From: Simplicispira sedimenti
GTDB taxonomy: Bacteria; Pseudomonadota; Gammaproteobacteria; Burkholderiales; Burkholderiaceae_C
Reading direction: 5' to 3'
Length of the DNA stretch: 64,000 nt
Assembly: GCF_022760965.1 (NCBI RefSeq)
Contig: NZ_JAKVIJ010000002.1
Location: 310,001-374,000 of the forward strand
In this document: positions 10,731 to 20,275 of the stretch, piece by piece
Layout: each line of letters begins with the position of its first letter
Position numbering within the stretch: position 1 is the stretch's first letter
Made by a program: the position numbers and the translations under genes
The notes under the pieces: generated by a model
Told to the model about the DNA's origin: nothing
What the model saw: only the letters and a program-made list of their open reading frames with translations
Database searches by the model: none

Positions 10731-12329
10731 ATGAACCCCAACGCCACCCCCGATACCCCAGCCCAGGCGCCCACGCGCCTGCAGCTCTCGGGCATCACCA
10801 AGCGCTACCCGGCCGTGGTGGCCAACTGCGGTGTGTCGCTCACGGTGCAGCCCGGCGAGATCCACGCCGTGCTGGGCGAGAACGGCGCGGGCAAGTCCAC
10901 GCTGATGAAAATCATCTACGGCACGGTCAAGCCCGACGAGGGCGGCGTGCAGTTCGATGGCCGGCCGGTCAGCATCCGCAACCCGCAGGAGGCGCGGCAA
11001 CTGGGCATTGCCATGGTGTTCCAGCATTTCAGCCTGTTCGACACCCTCACCGTGGCCGAAAACGTCTGGCTGGGGCTGGACAAAAGCCTGTCGCTCACCG
11101 AAGTTACGCGCAGCATTGCTGCCAAGGCGGCCGAGTACGGTCTGGAGGTGGACCCACTGCGCCCCGTGCACACCCTGAGCGTGGGCGAGATGCAGCGCGT
11201 GGAAATCATCCGCGCGCTGCTGGCCAACCCCCGCCTGCTGATCCTGGACGAGCCCACCTCGGTGCTCACGCCGCAGGCGGTGGACAAACTCTTCGTGGTG
11301 CTGCGCAAGCTGGCCAGCGAGGGTTGCAGCATCCTCTACATCAGCCACAAGCTGCACGAGATCCGCGCCCTGTGCAGCGCCTGCACGGTGATGCGCGCGG
11401 GCCGGGTGACGGGCGTGTGCGACCCGCGCGTGGAGTCCAACGCCTCGCTCTCGCGCCTGATGATCGGTGCCGAGCCGCCCGCGTTGGAGCACCGTGCCGT
11501 GCGCACCGGTGACGCCGTGTTGCGCGTGCAGGGGCTGAATCTGGCGCGCGCAGACCAGTTCGGTGTCGATCTGGTCGATGTGCAGTTCGAGGTGCGCGCG
11601 GGTGAGGTCGTGGGCATTGCGGGCGTGTCGGGCAACGGGCAAAAAGAGCTGCTCTACGCGTTGTCGGGCGAAGACACGCGCGCTGCGCCGGCCATGGTGC
11701 AGGTGGCAGGGCAGAACGTGGGGCACCAGGGGCCGCGCCAGCGGCGTGCGCTGGGCCTGTATTTCGTGCCCGAAGAACGCCTGGGCCGGGGCGCCGTGCC
11801 CAGCATGGGCCTGGCGCACAACCTCCTGCTCACGCGCAACGAGGCGCTGGGTGGCGGCGGCTGGATCCGCATGGGCGCGCTGCAGGCCCAGGCGCAGGAC
11901 ATCATCACGCGCTTTGGCGTCAAGGCCGGGGGGCCGCACGCGGCGGCGCAGTCGCTCTCTGGCGGCAACCTGCAGAAGTTCATCGTGGGGCGCGAGGTGT
12001 CGGCGCAGCCCCGGCTGCTCATCGTGTCGCAACCGACCTGGGGCGTGGACGTGGGCGCAGCCCAACAGATCCGGGCCGAAATCCTGCGCCTGCGCGATGC
12101 GGGCTGCGCCGTGCTGGTGCTCAGCGAAGAGCTGGAGGAGCTGTTCGACATCAGCGACCGCCTCCATGTGATGGCCAAGGGCCAGATTTCCCCTTCGGTG
12201 GACCGCGCCGATGCCACCATGGAACGCATTGGTGAATGGATGAGCGGCCTGTGGCACGCGCAGGTGCAGGCGCACCTGGCCCAAAGCCAAGCGCTGGCAG
12301 CGCAAACCCTGGACGAGAATCCCGCATGA
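10731..12329 (+). CDS. ABC transporter ATP-binding protein, BMP-type nucleoside/purine importer
   Basis: 532-residue tandem ATPase that energises import of nucleosides or purine bases. First half: Walker A 'GENGAGKST', signature 'LSVGEMQRVE', Walker B 'LLILDEPTS'. Second half is RbsA-like and partly degenerate ('GVSGNGQKELL', 'LSGGNLQKF'). The arrangement ATPase, permease, permease, binding protein is that of BmpABCD/NupNOPQ-type systems. The stop overlaps the next start by ATGA. Neighbouring purine catabolic genes on both sides point to purines as cargo; this is inferred from context. Confidence 0.9.
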   Translation: MNPNATPDTPAQAPTRLQLSGITKRYPAVVANCGVSLTVQPGEIHAVLGENGAGKSTLMKIIYGTVKPDEGGVQFDGRPVSIRNPQEARQLGIAMVFQHFSLFDTLTVAENVWLGLDKSLSLTEVTRSIAAKAAEYGLEVDPLRPVHTLSVGEMQRVEIIRALLANPRLLILDEPTSVLTPQAVDKLFVVLRKLASEGCSILYISHKLHEIRALCSACTVMRAGRVTGVCDPRVESNASLSRLMIGAEPPALEHRAVRTGDAVLRVQGLNLARADQFGVDLVDVQFEVRAGEVVGIAGVSGNGQKELLYALSGEDTRAAPAMVQVAGQNVGHQGPRQRRALGLYFVPEERLGRGAVPSMGLAHNLLLTRNEALGGGGWIRMGALQAQAQDIITRFGVKAGGPHAAAQSLSGGNLQKFIVGREVSAQPRLLIVSQPTWGVDVGAAQQIRAEILRLRDAGCAVLVLSEELEELFDISDRLHVMAKGQISPSVDRADATMERIGEWMSGLWHAQVQAHLAQSQALAAQTLDENPA

Positions 12330-13405
12330 TCAAGCTAGAACCCCGTCCCCAGGCCTCGCGCTGGTGGACCTATGGCTCGCCGTTGCTGGCGCTGGGCATC
12401 ACGGTGCTGATGGGCGTGGCCTTGTTTGCCGTGTTGGGCAAAGACCCGGTGCGTGGCCTGCAGGTGTTTTTCTGGGAGCCGCTGCGCTCGCAGTACGCGC
12501 TGGGCGAGCTGATGGTCAAGGCCACGCCGCTGCTGCTCATCGCGCTGGGGCTGGCGGTGTGCTTTCGCTCCAACGTCTGGAACATCGGCGCCGAGGGCCA
12601 GTTCGTGATGGGCGCCATTGCCGCAGGCGGCGTGGCGCTGATGGCGAGCAAGGACACGGGCGCCTGGATCGTGCCTGCGCTGCTGCTGGCGGGTGTGCTG
12701 GGCGGCATGGCCTGGGCGGGCGTTACGGCGCTGCTGCGCGACCGCTTCAACGCCAATGAAATCCTGGTGAGCCTGATGCTGGTCTATGTGGCCTCGCTGT
12801 TCCTGAGCTTCCTGGTGTTCGGCCCCTGGAAAGACCCCATGGGTTACAACTTTCCGCAAACGCGCACCTTCGAGAAAGTCACGCAGATCCCGCGCCTCAT
12901 GGCGGGCTCGCGCGTGCACATCGGCCTGCTGATGGCGCTGGCCGGTGCGGCGGTGTTGTGGGTGTTCCTGTTCCGCTCGCGCGCAGGCTTTGCCCAGCAG
13001 GTGGGCGGGTTGGCCCCGGCGGCGGCGCGTTACGCGGGCTTTTCGTCGCGCCGTGCGCTGTGGACGGCGCTGCTCATCTCGGGCGGTGCGGCGGGTCTGG
13101 CCGGGGGGCTGGAAGTGGCCGGGCCCATCGGCCAGCTCACGCCCTATGTGCCGGCGGGCTACGGGTTTGCGGCCATCATCGTGGCCTTTGTCGGGCGCTT
13201 GCACCCGGTGGGCATGGTGTTCTCGGCCATTCTGATGAGCATGTTCTACATCGGTGGCGAGCTGGCGCAGTCGCGCCTGGGGTTGCCCAAGTCGCTCACC
13301 GGCGTGTTCCAGGGGCTGTTGCTGTTCTCGCTGCTGGCCTGTGACACCTTTATTGCCTACCGTGTGCGCTGGGTGCGTGCTGGTGGGGTCAAGGCGGGGG
13401 GCTGA
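12326..13405 (+). CDS. ABC transporter permease, BMP-type nucleoside/purine importer
   Basis: Integral membrane subunit (about 360 residues, BPD_transp_2/branched-chain type fold) with multiple hydrophobic segments. The conserved 'VWNIGAEGQFVMGAIAAGG' block and 'NANEILVSLMLVYVA' are typical of YufP-like nucleoside permeases. The ATG at 12326 overlaps the ATPase stop, which selects this start over a longer frame beginning inside that gene. It pairs with the next gene to form the heteromeric channel. Confidence 0.9.
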   Translation: MIKLEPRPQASRWWTYGSPLLALGITVLMGVALFAVLGKDPVRGLQVFFWEPLRSQYALGELMVKATPLLLIALGLAVCFRSNVWNIGAEGQFVMGAIAAGGVALMASKDTGAWIVPALLLAGVLGGMAWAGVTALLRDRFNANEILVSLMLVYVASLFLSFLVFGPWKDPMGYNFPQTRTFEKVTQIPRLMAGSRVHIGLLMALAGAAVLWVFLFRSRAGFAQQVGGLAPAAARYAGFSSRRALWTALLISGGAAGLAGGLEVAGPIGQLTPYVPAGYGFAAIIVAFVGRLHPVGMVFSAILMSMFYIGGELAQSRLGLPKSLTGVFQGLLLFSLLACDTFIAYRVRWVRAGGVKAGG

Positions 13406-13408
13406 TCC

Positions 13409-14329
13409 ATGGAATCCTACGCACTCCTGATCGGCGCCACGCTCAATGCGGGCACCGTGCTGGCCATTGCGGCCCTGGGCCTGCTCATCAACGAAAAAGC
13501 TGGCATCGTCAACCTGGGCGCAGAGGGCATGATGCTGTGCGCCGCCATTGCCGGATTTGCCACCGTGGTGCACACGGGCAACCCCTGGCTGGGCTTTGTA
13601 GCGGGCATGGCTGCGGGCGCGGTGCTGGCGGCGGTGTTCGGCTGGCTGGTGATCTGGTTCAACACCAACCAGTACGCCACGGGGCTGGCGCTGTCCTTGT
13701 TCGGCGTGGGTTTTTCAGCGTTTGCGGGCATCAGCTACGTGCAGGCCAAGCTGCCCGAGCTGCCCAAGGCCACGCTGCCGCTGCTGGCTGATATTCCCTT
13801 CATCGGCCCTGCGCTGTTCCGCCAGCATCCGCTGGTGTACCTGACCGTGTTGTTTGTGGTTGCGCTGGTGTGGTTCCTGTACCGCACGCGTGCCGGGCTG
13901 GTATTGCGCTCGGTGGGCGAATCCCCGCAGTCGGCCCATGCGCTGGGCTATCCGGTGCGGCGCATCCGCCTGGCTGCCGTGGTGGCGGGTGGCGCGCTGT
14001 GCGGCCTGGCGGGGGCCTACATCTCCACGGTGTACACACCGCTTTGGGTGGAGGGCATGGTGGCCGGGCGCGGCTGGATCGCGCTGGCCCTGACCACCTT
14101 TGCCACCTGGCGGCCCGCGCGCGTGCTGCTGGGAGCCTACCTGTTTGGCGGCGTGACCATGCTGCAGTTCCATCTGCAGGCCACGGGCGTGGAGGTGGCC
14201 AGCCAGTGGCTGAGCATGCTGCCCTACGTGGCCACCATCGTGGTGTTGGCACTCATCTCGCGCAATCCGCAGTGGATCCGTGTGAACATGCCCGCCTCGC
14301 TGGGCAAACCTTTCCATCCCGGCTCATAA
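13409..14329 (+). CDS. ABC transporter permease, second subunit of the nucleoside/purine importer
   Basis: 306-residue hydrophobic protein, 3 bp after the first permease. The N-terminal segment 'LINEKAGIVNLGAEGMML' is characteristic of YufQ-like permeases, with about nine hydrophobic segments following. Forms the translocation pathway with the preceding permease; the binding protein follows by 46 bp with an AAGGAA ribosome-binding site. Confidence 0.9.
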   Translation: MESYALLIGATLNAGTVLAIAALGLLINEKAGIVNLGAEGMMLCAAIAGFATVVHTGNPWLGFVAGMAAGAVLAAVFGWLVIWFNTNQYATGLALSLFGVGFSAFAGISYVQAKLPELPKATLPLLADIPFIGPALFRQHPLVYLTVLFVVALVWFLYRTRAGLVLRSVGESPQSAHALGYPVRRIRLAAVVAGGALCGLAGAYISTVYTPLWVEGMVAGRGWIALALTTFATWRPARVLLGAYLFGGVTMLQFHLQATGVEVASQWLSMLPYVATIVVLALISRNPQWIRVNMPASLGKPFHPGS

Positions 14330-14375
14330 TGACCGTTTTTTTCGTCCACCCTCACTTCCCCAGAAGGAACCCGAC

Positions 14376-15542
14376 ATGACCGATCTGCACAAACGCGCTC
14401 TGATCAAGGTGGCAGCGCTTTCCGCTGTGGCGGCCGCTGCCCTGGTGGGCTGCGGCAAGAAGGAAGAGCCCGCGCCTGCTCCGGCACCGGCTCCCGCCCC
14501 CGTCACCGAGGCGCCCGCCCCCAAGGCCGAGCCGCTGAAGATCGCGTTTGCCTATGTCGGCCCGGTGGGCGACGGCGGCTGGTCCTTTGCGCACGACAAC
14601 GGACGCAAGGCCATCGAGAAGGAATTTGGCGACAAGGTGGTGACCAGCTTTGTGGAAAGCGTGCCCGAGTCGGCTGACGCCGAGCGTGTGCTGCGCGACA
14701 TGGCCAGCCAGGGCAACAAGTTGATCTTTGGCACCACCTTTGGCTACATGGAGTCGATCCAGAAGATCGCACCCGACTTCGCCGACGTGAAGTTCGAGCA
14801 CGCCACCGGCTACAAGACGGCCGCCAACGTGCGCACCTACGACAGCCGCACCTATGAAGGCGCCTATATGGCGGGCATCATCGCGGGCGCCATGACCAAG
14901 AGCAACACGCTGGGCGTGGTGGGTTCGGTGCCGATCCCCGAGGTGCTGCGCAACATCAACAGCTTCACGCTGGGCGCGCAGTCGGTCAATCCCAAGATCA
15001 AGACCAAGGTGGTTTGGGTGAACGAATGGTTCAGCCCCCCGAAGGAAACCGAAGCCGCCACCAGCCTGATCAACGGTGGTGCGGACGTGCTGTTCCAGAA
15101 CACCGACTCGCCCGCCGTGCTCAAGACCGCACAGGAGAAGGGCAAGCGCGCCTTCGGTTGGGATTCGGACATGACCGCCTACGGCCCCAAGGCCCACCTG
15201 GCGTCGGCCGTCATCAACTGGGGCCCGTACTACATCAAGGCCACGCGCGACGCGCTGGAAGGCAAGTGGGAAACCGGCCAGGCCTGGTGGGGCGTGAAGG
15301 AAGGCGCGATCGACATCGTGTCCATTGCCGAGGATGTGCCCGCTGACATCAAGACCAAGGTCGAAGAAGTCAAGAAAGGCCTGGCAGACGGCAGCTTCGT
15401 GATCTGGAAGGGCCCCATCGCAGGCCAGGACGGCAAAGAAGTGCTGGCCAAGGATGTGGTGGCCGATGACAAGTTCCTGGGTGGCGTGAACTTCTACGTC
15501 AAGGGCGTGGAAGGCAAGGTGCCCGGCGCCGACAAGAAGTAA
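14376..15542 (+). CDS. BMP family lipoprotein, substrate-binding component of the purine importer
   Basis: Periplasmic-face binding lipoprotein: n-region, then 'ALVGCGKK' lipobox, a Pro/Ala-rich spacer, then a BMP/PnrA-like domain beginning 'LKIAFAYVGPVGDGGWSFAHD'. 388 residues. Delivers nucleosides or purine bases to the permease pair encoded just upstream. A paralogue of similar layout lies alone at 26076-27164. A hairpin terminator at 15562 closes the operon. Confidence 0.9.
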   Translation: MTDLHKRALIKVAALSAVAAAALVGCGKKEEPAPAPAPAPAPVTEAPAPKAEPLKIAFAYVGPVGDGGWSFAHDNGRKAIEKEFGDKVVTSFVESVPESADAERVLRDMASQGNKLIFGTTFGYMESIQKIAPDFADVKFEHATGYKTAANVRTYDSRTYEGAYMAGIIAGAMTKSNTLGVVGSVPIPEVLRNINSFTLGAQSVNPKIKTKVVWVNEWFSPPKETEAATSLINGGADVLFQNTDSPAVLKTAQEKGKRAFGWDSDMTAYGPKAHLASAVINWGPYYIKATRDALEGKWETGQAWWGVKEGAIDIVSIAEDVPADIKTKVEEVKKGLADGSFVIWKGPIAGQDGKEVLAKDVVADDKFLGGVNFYVKGVEGKVPGADKK

Positions 15543-15561
15543 AGTCTTCGCCACTGGATGC

Positions 15562-15590
15562 AAAGGGCCGCCTCAGTGCGGCCCTTTGCG
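15562..15590 (+). terminator. Hairpin terminator after the ABC importer operon
   Basis: AAAGGGCCGC (15562-15571), loop CTCAGT, GCGGCCCTTT (15578-15587): ten perfect pairs, with the terminal Ts inside the stem and no long tail. It lies 20 bp after the binding-protein stop, separating it from the deaminase gene. Confidence 0.7.
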
Positions 15591-15648
15591 TTGGGCGCGC
15601 AGCGGTGCATGATGTACCCCAGACATTCCATTCCCCACGAGGTCTGCC

Positions 15649-16698
15649 ATGTTCAAGATTCCCCCCATCGCCCCCGAGCGCCTGCCCGCGCTGCTGCGCG
15701 CCATTCCCAAGGCGGAGTTGCACATCCATATCGAAGGGTCGCTGGAGCCTGAGCTGATCTTTGCCCTGGCGCAGCGCAATGGGTTGTCTCTGCCGTACCC
15801 CAGCGTGGAGGCCTTGCGCAGCGCCTATGCCTTCACCAACCTGCAGAGCTTTCTGGACATTTACTACGCCGGTGCCAGTGTGCTGCTGCACGAGCAGGAC
15901 TTTTACGACATGGCCCGGGCCTACCTCGCGCGTGCAGCTGCCGACAACGTGGTGCATGCCGAGATCTTTTTCGACCCGCAGACGCACACGGCACGTGGTG
16001 TACCCATCGAGACCGTCATCAACGGCCTGCACCGTGCCTGCGAGGACGCGCGCACCCTGCTGGGCATCAGCGCCAGCCTGATCCTGTGCTTTCTGCGCCA
16101 CCTCAGCGAGGAAGAGGCCTTTGCCACGCTGGAGCAGGCGCTGCCGCTGCAGGACAAGTTCATCGGTGTGGGGCTGGACAGCAGTGAGCTGGGCCACCCG
16201 CCCGAGAAATTTGCGCGTGTATTTGCCCGTTGCCGCGAACTGGGCCTGCACCTGGTGGCCCATGCGGGCGAGGAGGGGCCGCCCGCCTATATCTGGAGCG
16301 CGCTCGACGTGCTCAAGGTCGAGCGCATCGACCATGGTGTGCAGGCCTTCCAGGACAGCGCGCTCATGCAGCGCCTGGCGCAGGATCGCGTGCCGCTCAC
16401 GGTGTGCCCGCTGTCGAATCAGAAGCTGTGCGTGTTTCCGGATCTCAAGAACCACAACCTGCGCCAGTTGCTGGACGCCGGGCTGTGCGCCACCGTCAAC
16501 TCGGATGATCCGGCTTACTTTGGCGGCTATATCAACGACAACTTCACCCAGGTCTTCGCCGCCACCGGCATGACGGCGCGACATGCCTACCAACTGGCCA
16601 GCAACAGCTTCGAGGCCAGCTTTGCCAGCGAGGCCGACAAGCGCATCTGGCAGCACAAGCTCAAGGAGTGCTTCGAGCGATTTGTCGAGTACGACTGA
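15649..16698 (+). CDS. Adenine/adenosine deaminase of the Add family
   Basis: Zinc hydrolase that removes the 6-amino group of adenine or adenosine. 349 residues; motifs 'HIHIEGSLEPE' (zinc His pair), 'HAGEEGPP', 'RIDHGV', and 'NSDDPAYFGGY'. The last motif and 'SNQKLCVFPDLKNHNL' resemble the Aah1/PA0148 subgroup, reported to act on adenine instead of adenosine, so adenine deaminase is my preferred reading, from family knowledge only. With xdhAB and guaD it would funnel purine bases to urate. Own transcription start is likely after the terminator at 15562; ribosome-binding site GAGG. Its last 36 bases recur as a relic at 20276. Confidence 0.88.
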   Translation: MFKIPPIAPERLPALLRAIPKAELHIHIEGSLEPELIFALAQRNGLSLPYPSVEALRSAYAFTNLQSFLDIYYAGASVLLHEQDFYDMARAYLARAAADNVVHAEIFFDPQTHTARGVPIETVINGLHRACEDARTLLGISASLILCFLRHLSEEEAFATLEQALPLQDKFIGVGLDSSELGHPPEKFARVFARCRELGLHLVAHAGEEGPPAYIWSALDVLKVERIDHGVQAFQDSALMQRLAQDRVPLTVCPLSNQKLCVFPDLKNHNLRQLLDAGLCATVNSDDPAYFGGYINDNFTQVFAATGMTARHAYQLASNSFEASFASEADKRIWQHKLKECFERFVEYD

Positions 16699-16709
16699 AA
16701 GGCTGTTTT

Positions 16710-16735
16710 GCGAGACCCCTCGGCTGGGGGCTCGC
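16710..16735. terminator. Hairpin between convergent deaminase and lipoprotein genes
   Basis: GCGAGACCCC - TCGGCT - GGGGGCTCGC, nine of ten positions paired, in the 53-bp gap between convergent genes. It lacks a T-run on plus, so termination strength is uncertain. Confidence 0.5.
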
Positions 16736-16751
16736 AATTACTTCCACTGTT

Positions 16752-18206
16752 TTAGTTGAATTGGATGTTCAGGAACACCTGTCGTCCATTGCGGTCCACG
16801 TAGGTCAAACCCCACTCGGCATAGTTTGTTGAGGAAGCGCCTTCGGGTTTGCCGCCAATAGGCAGTGCGCTTGCGGTCGCCCCTGACGCCAGTGGCATGC
16901 TGCCAGTCGCCCGTATGGTGGGGTAGCCTCCGCTGCCCGTGGCACTGGGGCCCTGGCGGTAGAAGTACAGATCCGACGCCACCAATGGCCGGCCGCCGCT
17001 AGGTGGTTGGGCCGCTGTCCAGCTCAGGGTGGTGCTGCCGCCGCTGCCCTTGGCCGCCGCGACGATGTCGGCATTCGACAGCGAACTGCCCGTCGGCAAT
17101 GGGTAGGCGGCAGGGGCGCCGGCCATGTCCGCAAGAGCATGGGGCATGTTTTTGAGTTTGGTCTTGTAGGTGGCGATCGGTGCTTTTCCTTGCTGCCCAT
17201 TCACGGTTTTCCAGCCGTCGTCTGCATAGATCTGAAACGTGACCTCGGTGTTGGCATCCGGTGCCCATGAAGCAAAGCGTTGGTCTGCAGCGACTAGTTT
17301 TTCCTGGGTGTATGGTGTGTTTTCCCAAGAACCCCAGTTTTCCGCTGTGACCCCGAACTGTGTGCAATCGGCAGTTGCAGCGTTGGCCGTCGAAAAATTG
17401 GATTCCGATCCACAAATGCGGAATGGGTCGGTGTCGGCGTAGGTTGCGTTGCCGGGTTTCCCCGCCATCTCGGGCGCGTCGCGGGCGATGCGCGGCGAGA
17501 GCAGCTTGAGCGACCTCGGCCCGCTGGCACTGGCCCAGCTGACCACTGCGTGGCTTGCTTTGTTTCCGGGATCGTTCACGCGGAAGCGGATTTCGCGCCG
17601 AACCTGTCCGGTGCCTCTGGGCTCTCCATCAGATAGGCGGTGGAACATGCGGCTGATATTGCGAGACACCAGTTGCACGCTCACGACGCGCTGGTCGCCC
17701 AGAGCCCGCAAGTCTGCTGCATTTTGTGGCGTGGCGCAGGTCCCGCTGGTGCTGCCAGCCACCAGTGTTTCGGTTTGACCTATGGCGGTAGTGCCATCGG
17801 TGTATTTTTCATCGAAGCGAACGTCCACCTCGTGCCGGGAAGAACCGTCGGCATTGGTGGTCTTGCGCTCGTTCACGATTTCCACATTGGTGATGGTGCG
17901 ACCCACCAGGTGTGCTGAGAAGGCCTGTGTGGTGGCGTCCCAACCGGCGATCAGGCTGGCCTTGGTATTGCCCTGTCCCAGATAGCAGGCATCCAGCAAT
18001 GCGAACCTCTCTGCCCCGGTGCCGGGCAACTGCTTGGCGGTGAGGTCCTGGGTGGACTGCACGTACTTCTGAACCATTTCCAGCGTGGTCGGCTGGGGGG
18101 CCGGCGGAGGGGTGGGCGTCTCGTCGTCTCCTCCACCGCAGGCGGTGAGGGCGAGCGCTGCGCTGGCGATGAGTGCGTGGTGCCACGCGGCGGGGTGTGG
18201 GGTCAT
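16752..18206 (-). CDS. Lipoprotein of unknown function
   Basis: 484 residues. Starting at the ATG at 18206, a signal with lipobox 'LALTACGGGDD' is followed by a Thr/Pro-rich spacer and a large, probably beta-rich exported domain with four later Cys residues. No catalytic motif or family was recognised. Long upstream in-frame extensions would bury the lipobox, so the internal start is chosen. It belongs to a small accessory block, transcribed in the same direction as the LuxR-type regulator upstream of it, from which 228 bp separate it. Confidence 0.72.
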   Translation of the reverse strand: MTPHPAAWHHALIASAALALTACGGGDDETPTPPPAPQPTTLEMVQKYVQSTQDLTAKQLPGTGAERFALLDACYLGQGNTKASLIAGWDATTQAFSAHLVGRTITNVEIVNERKTTNADGSSRHEVDVRFDEKYTDGTTAIGQTETLVAGSTSGTCATPQNAADLRALGDQRVVSVQLVSRNISRMFHRLSDGEPRGTGQVRREIRFRVNDPGNKASHAVVSWASASGPRSLKLLSPRIARDAPEMAGKPGNATYADTDPFRICGSESNFSTANAATADCTQFGVTAENWGSWENTPYTQEKLVAADQRFASWAPDANTEVTFQIYADDGWKTVNGQQGKAPIATYKTKLKNMPHALADMAGAPAAYPLPTGSSLSNADIVAAAKGSGGSTTLSWTAAQPPSGGRPLVASDLYFYRQGPSATGSGGYPTIRATGSMPLASGATASALPIGGKPEGASSTNYAEWGLTYVDRNGRQVFLNIQFN

Positions 18207-18434
18207 GGTATGTCTGCCTTTCTGGAGCTTGGAGTCTGGGCGGATGGATGCAATGCCTCCCTCTTCCGCCTGTGTGGCAGTTTGTTCAATACCGCAGGCG
18301 AAGGCCATACCGCAAATGCAGTACGCAGGTGCGCCAAGCTGTTTGCCCGTGCGTGGTTGAAAGCGCCGGATATGGCGCCTCCATTGAGCACTTGACCACT
18401 ACTGGAGTGGTGATGGGCAGTGTGTGACGAGCGT

Positions 18435-19532
18435 TCAGTGTTGGATCAGTGACTGTACGAGGTGAACCAGTTCAGCCTGCCGGTGGCAGCCTGTTTTGCG
18501 CAACAGGTTTCTGGCGTGTGTGCGTGCGGTATGCCAACTGCATCCCTGGGTCACCGCGAAATCCTTGAGGGACTTGCCCGTGGCCAACGCCAGTGCCAGT
18601 CGGGCTTCCGTATCGGTCAATCCCAGAGCAACACGCAAGGGCTCCGTGTGTTGCCATGGATTGTGATGGGCCCACACCAGCAAGGAGTGTGGTTGGGCAA
18701 GCTGCAGCACTGCCAGGGGGTGGTTAGCCTTCAGCGGCAGCACATGGATGGTGGTGTCTGGTGCGCATTGGAGTATTCCTGCTCGGGCGGTGTCATCCTG
18801 ACGGCAGGCAGCTGCCACCGATGCGCACAGGCGCTCCTGTGCCTGCGGGTATTTGCAATACAGCTGACCGTGACGGACCGCCAAGTATGGTGACTTGTCC
18901 AGTGCATGCCGCGCCGCGTCGTTCAGATAGCGTATCCGGAGGTGGGTGTCCAGCAGGGCCACGCATTGGGGCAGCGCGTCGAGTGCCGCCGTCCCCAATG
19001 CTGCCTGATCGGCCAGGCGAGTGGATTGCGAACGCATACGCGCGGCGCGCGAAAGATGGGGCAGAAGATGCTCCATGAATCGACGGTCGTCCGTGCTGTA
19101 AGCGTGGTGATCAGAAGGTCGGATGATGCTGAGGAATTCACGCGTCGTCCCATCGTCATGCAAGGGCAGACTCATCGTGTGCCGATAGCCGATGGATGGA
19201 AGCCAGTCGCTGTAAATGAAACTGTTGGACAGTTCGCGAGCCGAGAAATGCTCATGGTCGAACATCATTTCTCCAACAGCCAGGCCCATGACGATGGGCA
19301 TGCGCTCGTCGTCGCGGGCGTGGTGTAGTTCGTAGTCTCGGACCTTGTCGGCGGGTACCTCGACGTTCTGGTGGCTCGATACGATGGTCAGGCTGCTTTT
19401 GTCCACAGCGAAGTGGTAGAAGAGCCCGCCCTGCATGCAGTTGCGGATCGTATCCAGACCGGCTCGCCAATCAGAGGGAGACAAAATCCCTTCGTAGAGG
19501 AGACTGGCGATATGGTCGACGTGGTCTTGCAT
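18435..19532 (-). CDS. LuxR-family helix-turn-helix transcriptional regulator
   Basis: 365 residues. The C-terminal LuxR-type HTH runs 'LGLTDTEARLALALATGKSL...HTARTHARNLLRKTG' near residues 300-360. The N-terminal part looks like a sensory region with a PAS-like middle ('LDALPQCVALLDTHLRIRYL'), not an autoinducer domain or receiver. The start at 19532 (MQDHVDHI) follows a GGGGGAG stretch. It is divergent from the small secreted-protein gene at 19763, which is its most likely target; a short dyad lies between them. Confidence 0.82.
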   Translation of the reverse strand: MQDHVDHIASLLYEGILSPSDWRAGLDTIRNCMQGGLFYHFAVDKSSLTIVSSHQNVEVPADKVRDYELHHARDDERMPIVMGLAVGEMMFDHEHFSARELSNSFIYSDWLPSIGYRHTMSLPLHDDGTTREFLSIIRPSDHHAYSTDDRRFMEHLLPHLSRAARMRSQSTRLADQAALGTAALDALPQCVALLDTHLRIRYLNDAARHALDKSPYLAVRHGQLYCKYPQAQERLCASVAAACRQDDTARAGILQCAPDTTIHVLPLKANHPLAVLQLAQPHSLLVWAHHNPWQHTEPLRVALGLTDTEARLALALATGKSLKDFAVTQGCSWHTARTHARNLLRKTGCHRQAELVHLVQSLIQH

Positions 19533-19710
19533 GGTCTCCCCCTCGAAAAATTGGATTGGGCCAGTGAATTGGTATGTTCGATATCCGATCAGTGAACACG
19601 CCGCAATACCAGCTTGGGTGAGCGTGCCATACCCTATATTCCTGCGGTCTGGTGCGCGGTGTGGCGTGCCTGCCGGACGGCAGATACTGCGTTTGGGGTA
19701 TGGTAAGAAA

Positions 19711-19726
19711 GTGTACGGTTTTACAC
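19711..19726. promoter_or_regulatory. Short inverted repeat between the LuxR-type gene and the secreted-protein gene
   Basis: GTGTA-CGGTTT-TACAC, a perfect 5-bp dyad with a 6-bp spacer, 37 bp upstream of the start at 19763. A candidate operator for the divergent LuxR-type regulator. A dyad this short can arise by chance. Confidence 0.3.
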
Positions 19727-19762
19727 AATTCGACCAGTTCTGAACTCCTGGGAGGATTGGCC

Positions 19763-20248
19763 ATGAACCATTCCACGCACCTGTTGGCAGCCCATGTCTT
19801 TGCATCGATGAGCATGGGTCTGCTGGCACATGATGCCCTGGCGCAAGGCAGTGCGACGTCGCCAAATGAGGCGCCTGCGTGCGCGGTCCGTGCAGGCGCG
19901 CCCGAGTGGATGCCTTGTGGCGCCAACCGCACATTGAGCGATGCGGATCTCAAGGCGCACATCGTGAGGGACGGCATGATTGCGAAGCTCAGCGTCACGG
20001 GCGGTCAGTCGGGCACCAAGTTCTTCAACCATTTTCTGCCGGGTGGCAAGTTCGAGGGGGGTATGCAGGGCGGGCGCAACATCGGCAAGAGCTGGGTGCA
20101 GGAGGGCAATCGCCTGTGCCGTGCCTTTTATGCGCCCATCAGCGCCACACAGTGCGTCACCTTCGAACTGACGGATGCGGGATTGCTGCTGGTGGACCAT
20201 GATGGCAGCAAGAGTCCGGTGACGGCCATCGAGTTCAGCAAGCCCTGA
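19763..20248 (+). CDS. Small secreted protein of unknown function
   Basis: 161 residues with a Sec-type signal (hydrophobic start, 'AHDALAQG' cleavage region). The mature part has four Cys residues and a Gly-rich 'KFEGGMQGGRNIGKSW' stretch. A strong Shine-Dalgarno (GGGAGG at about 19750) fixes the ATG at 19763. No domain was recognised with confidence. It is divergent from the LuxR-type regulator and probably controlled by it. Periplasmic or extracellular location is inferred from the signal. Confidence 0.72.
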   Translation: MNHSTHLLAAHVFASMSMGLLAHDALAQGSATSPNEAPACAVRAGAPEWMPCGANRTLSDADLKAHIVRDGMIAKLSVTGGQSGTKFFNHFLPGGKFEGGMQGGRNIGKSWVQEGNRLCRAFYAPISATQCVTFELTDAGLLLVDHDGSKSPVTAIEFSKP

Positions 20249-20275
20249 GGCTCGGCTCAGGCCAACTTTTATCAG

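Noticed and set aside
18363..18378. GCGCC-GGATAT-GGCGC dyad downstream of the LuxR-type gene
   Set aside because: A five-pair stem without a T-run; likely by chance in this base composition.
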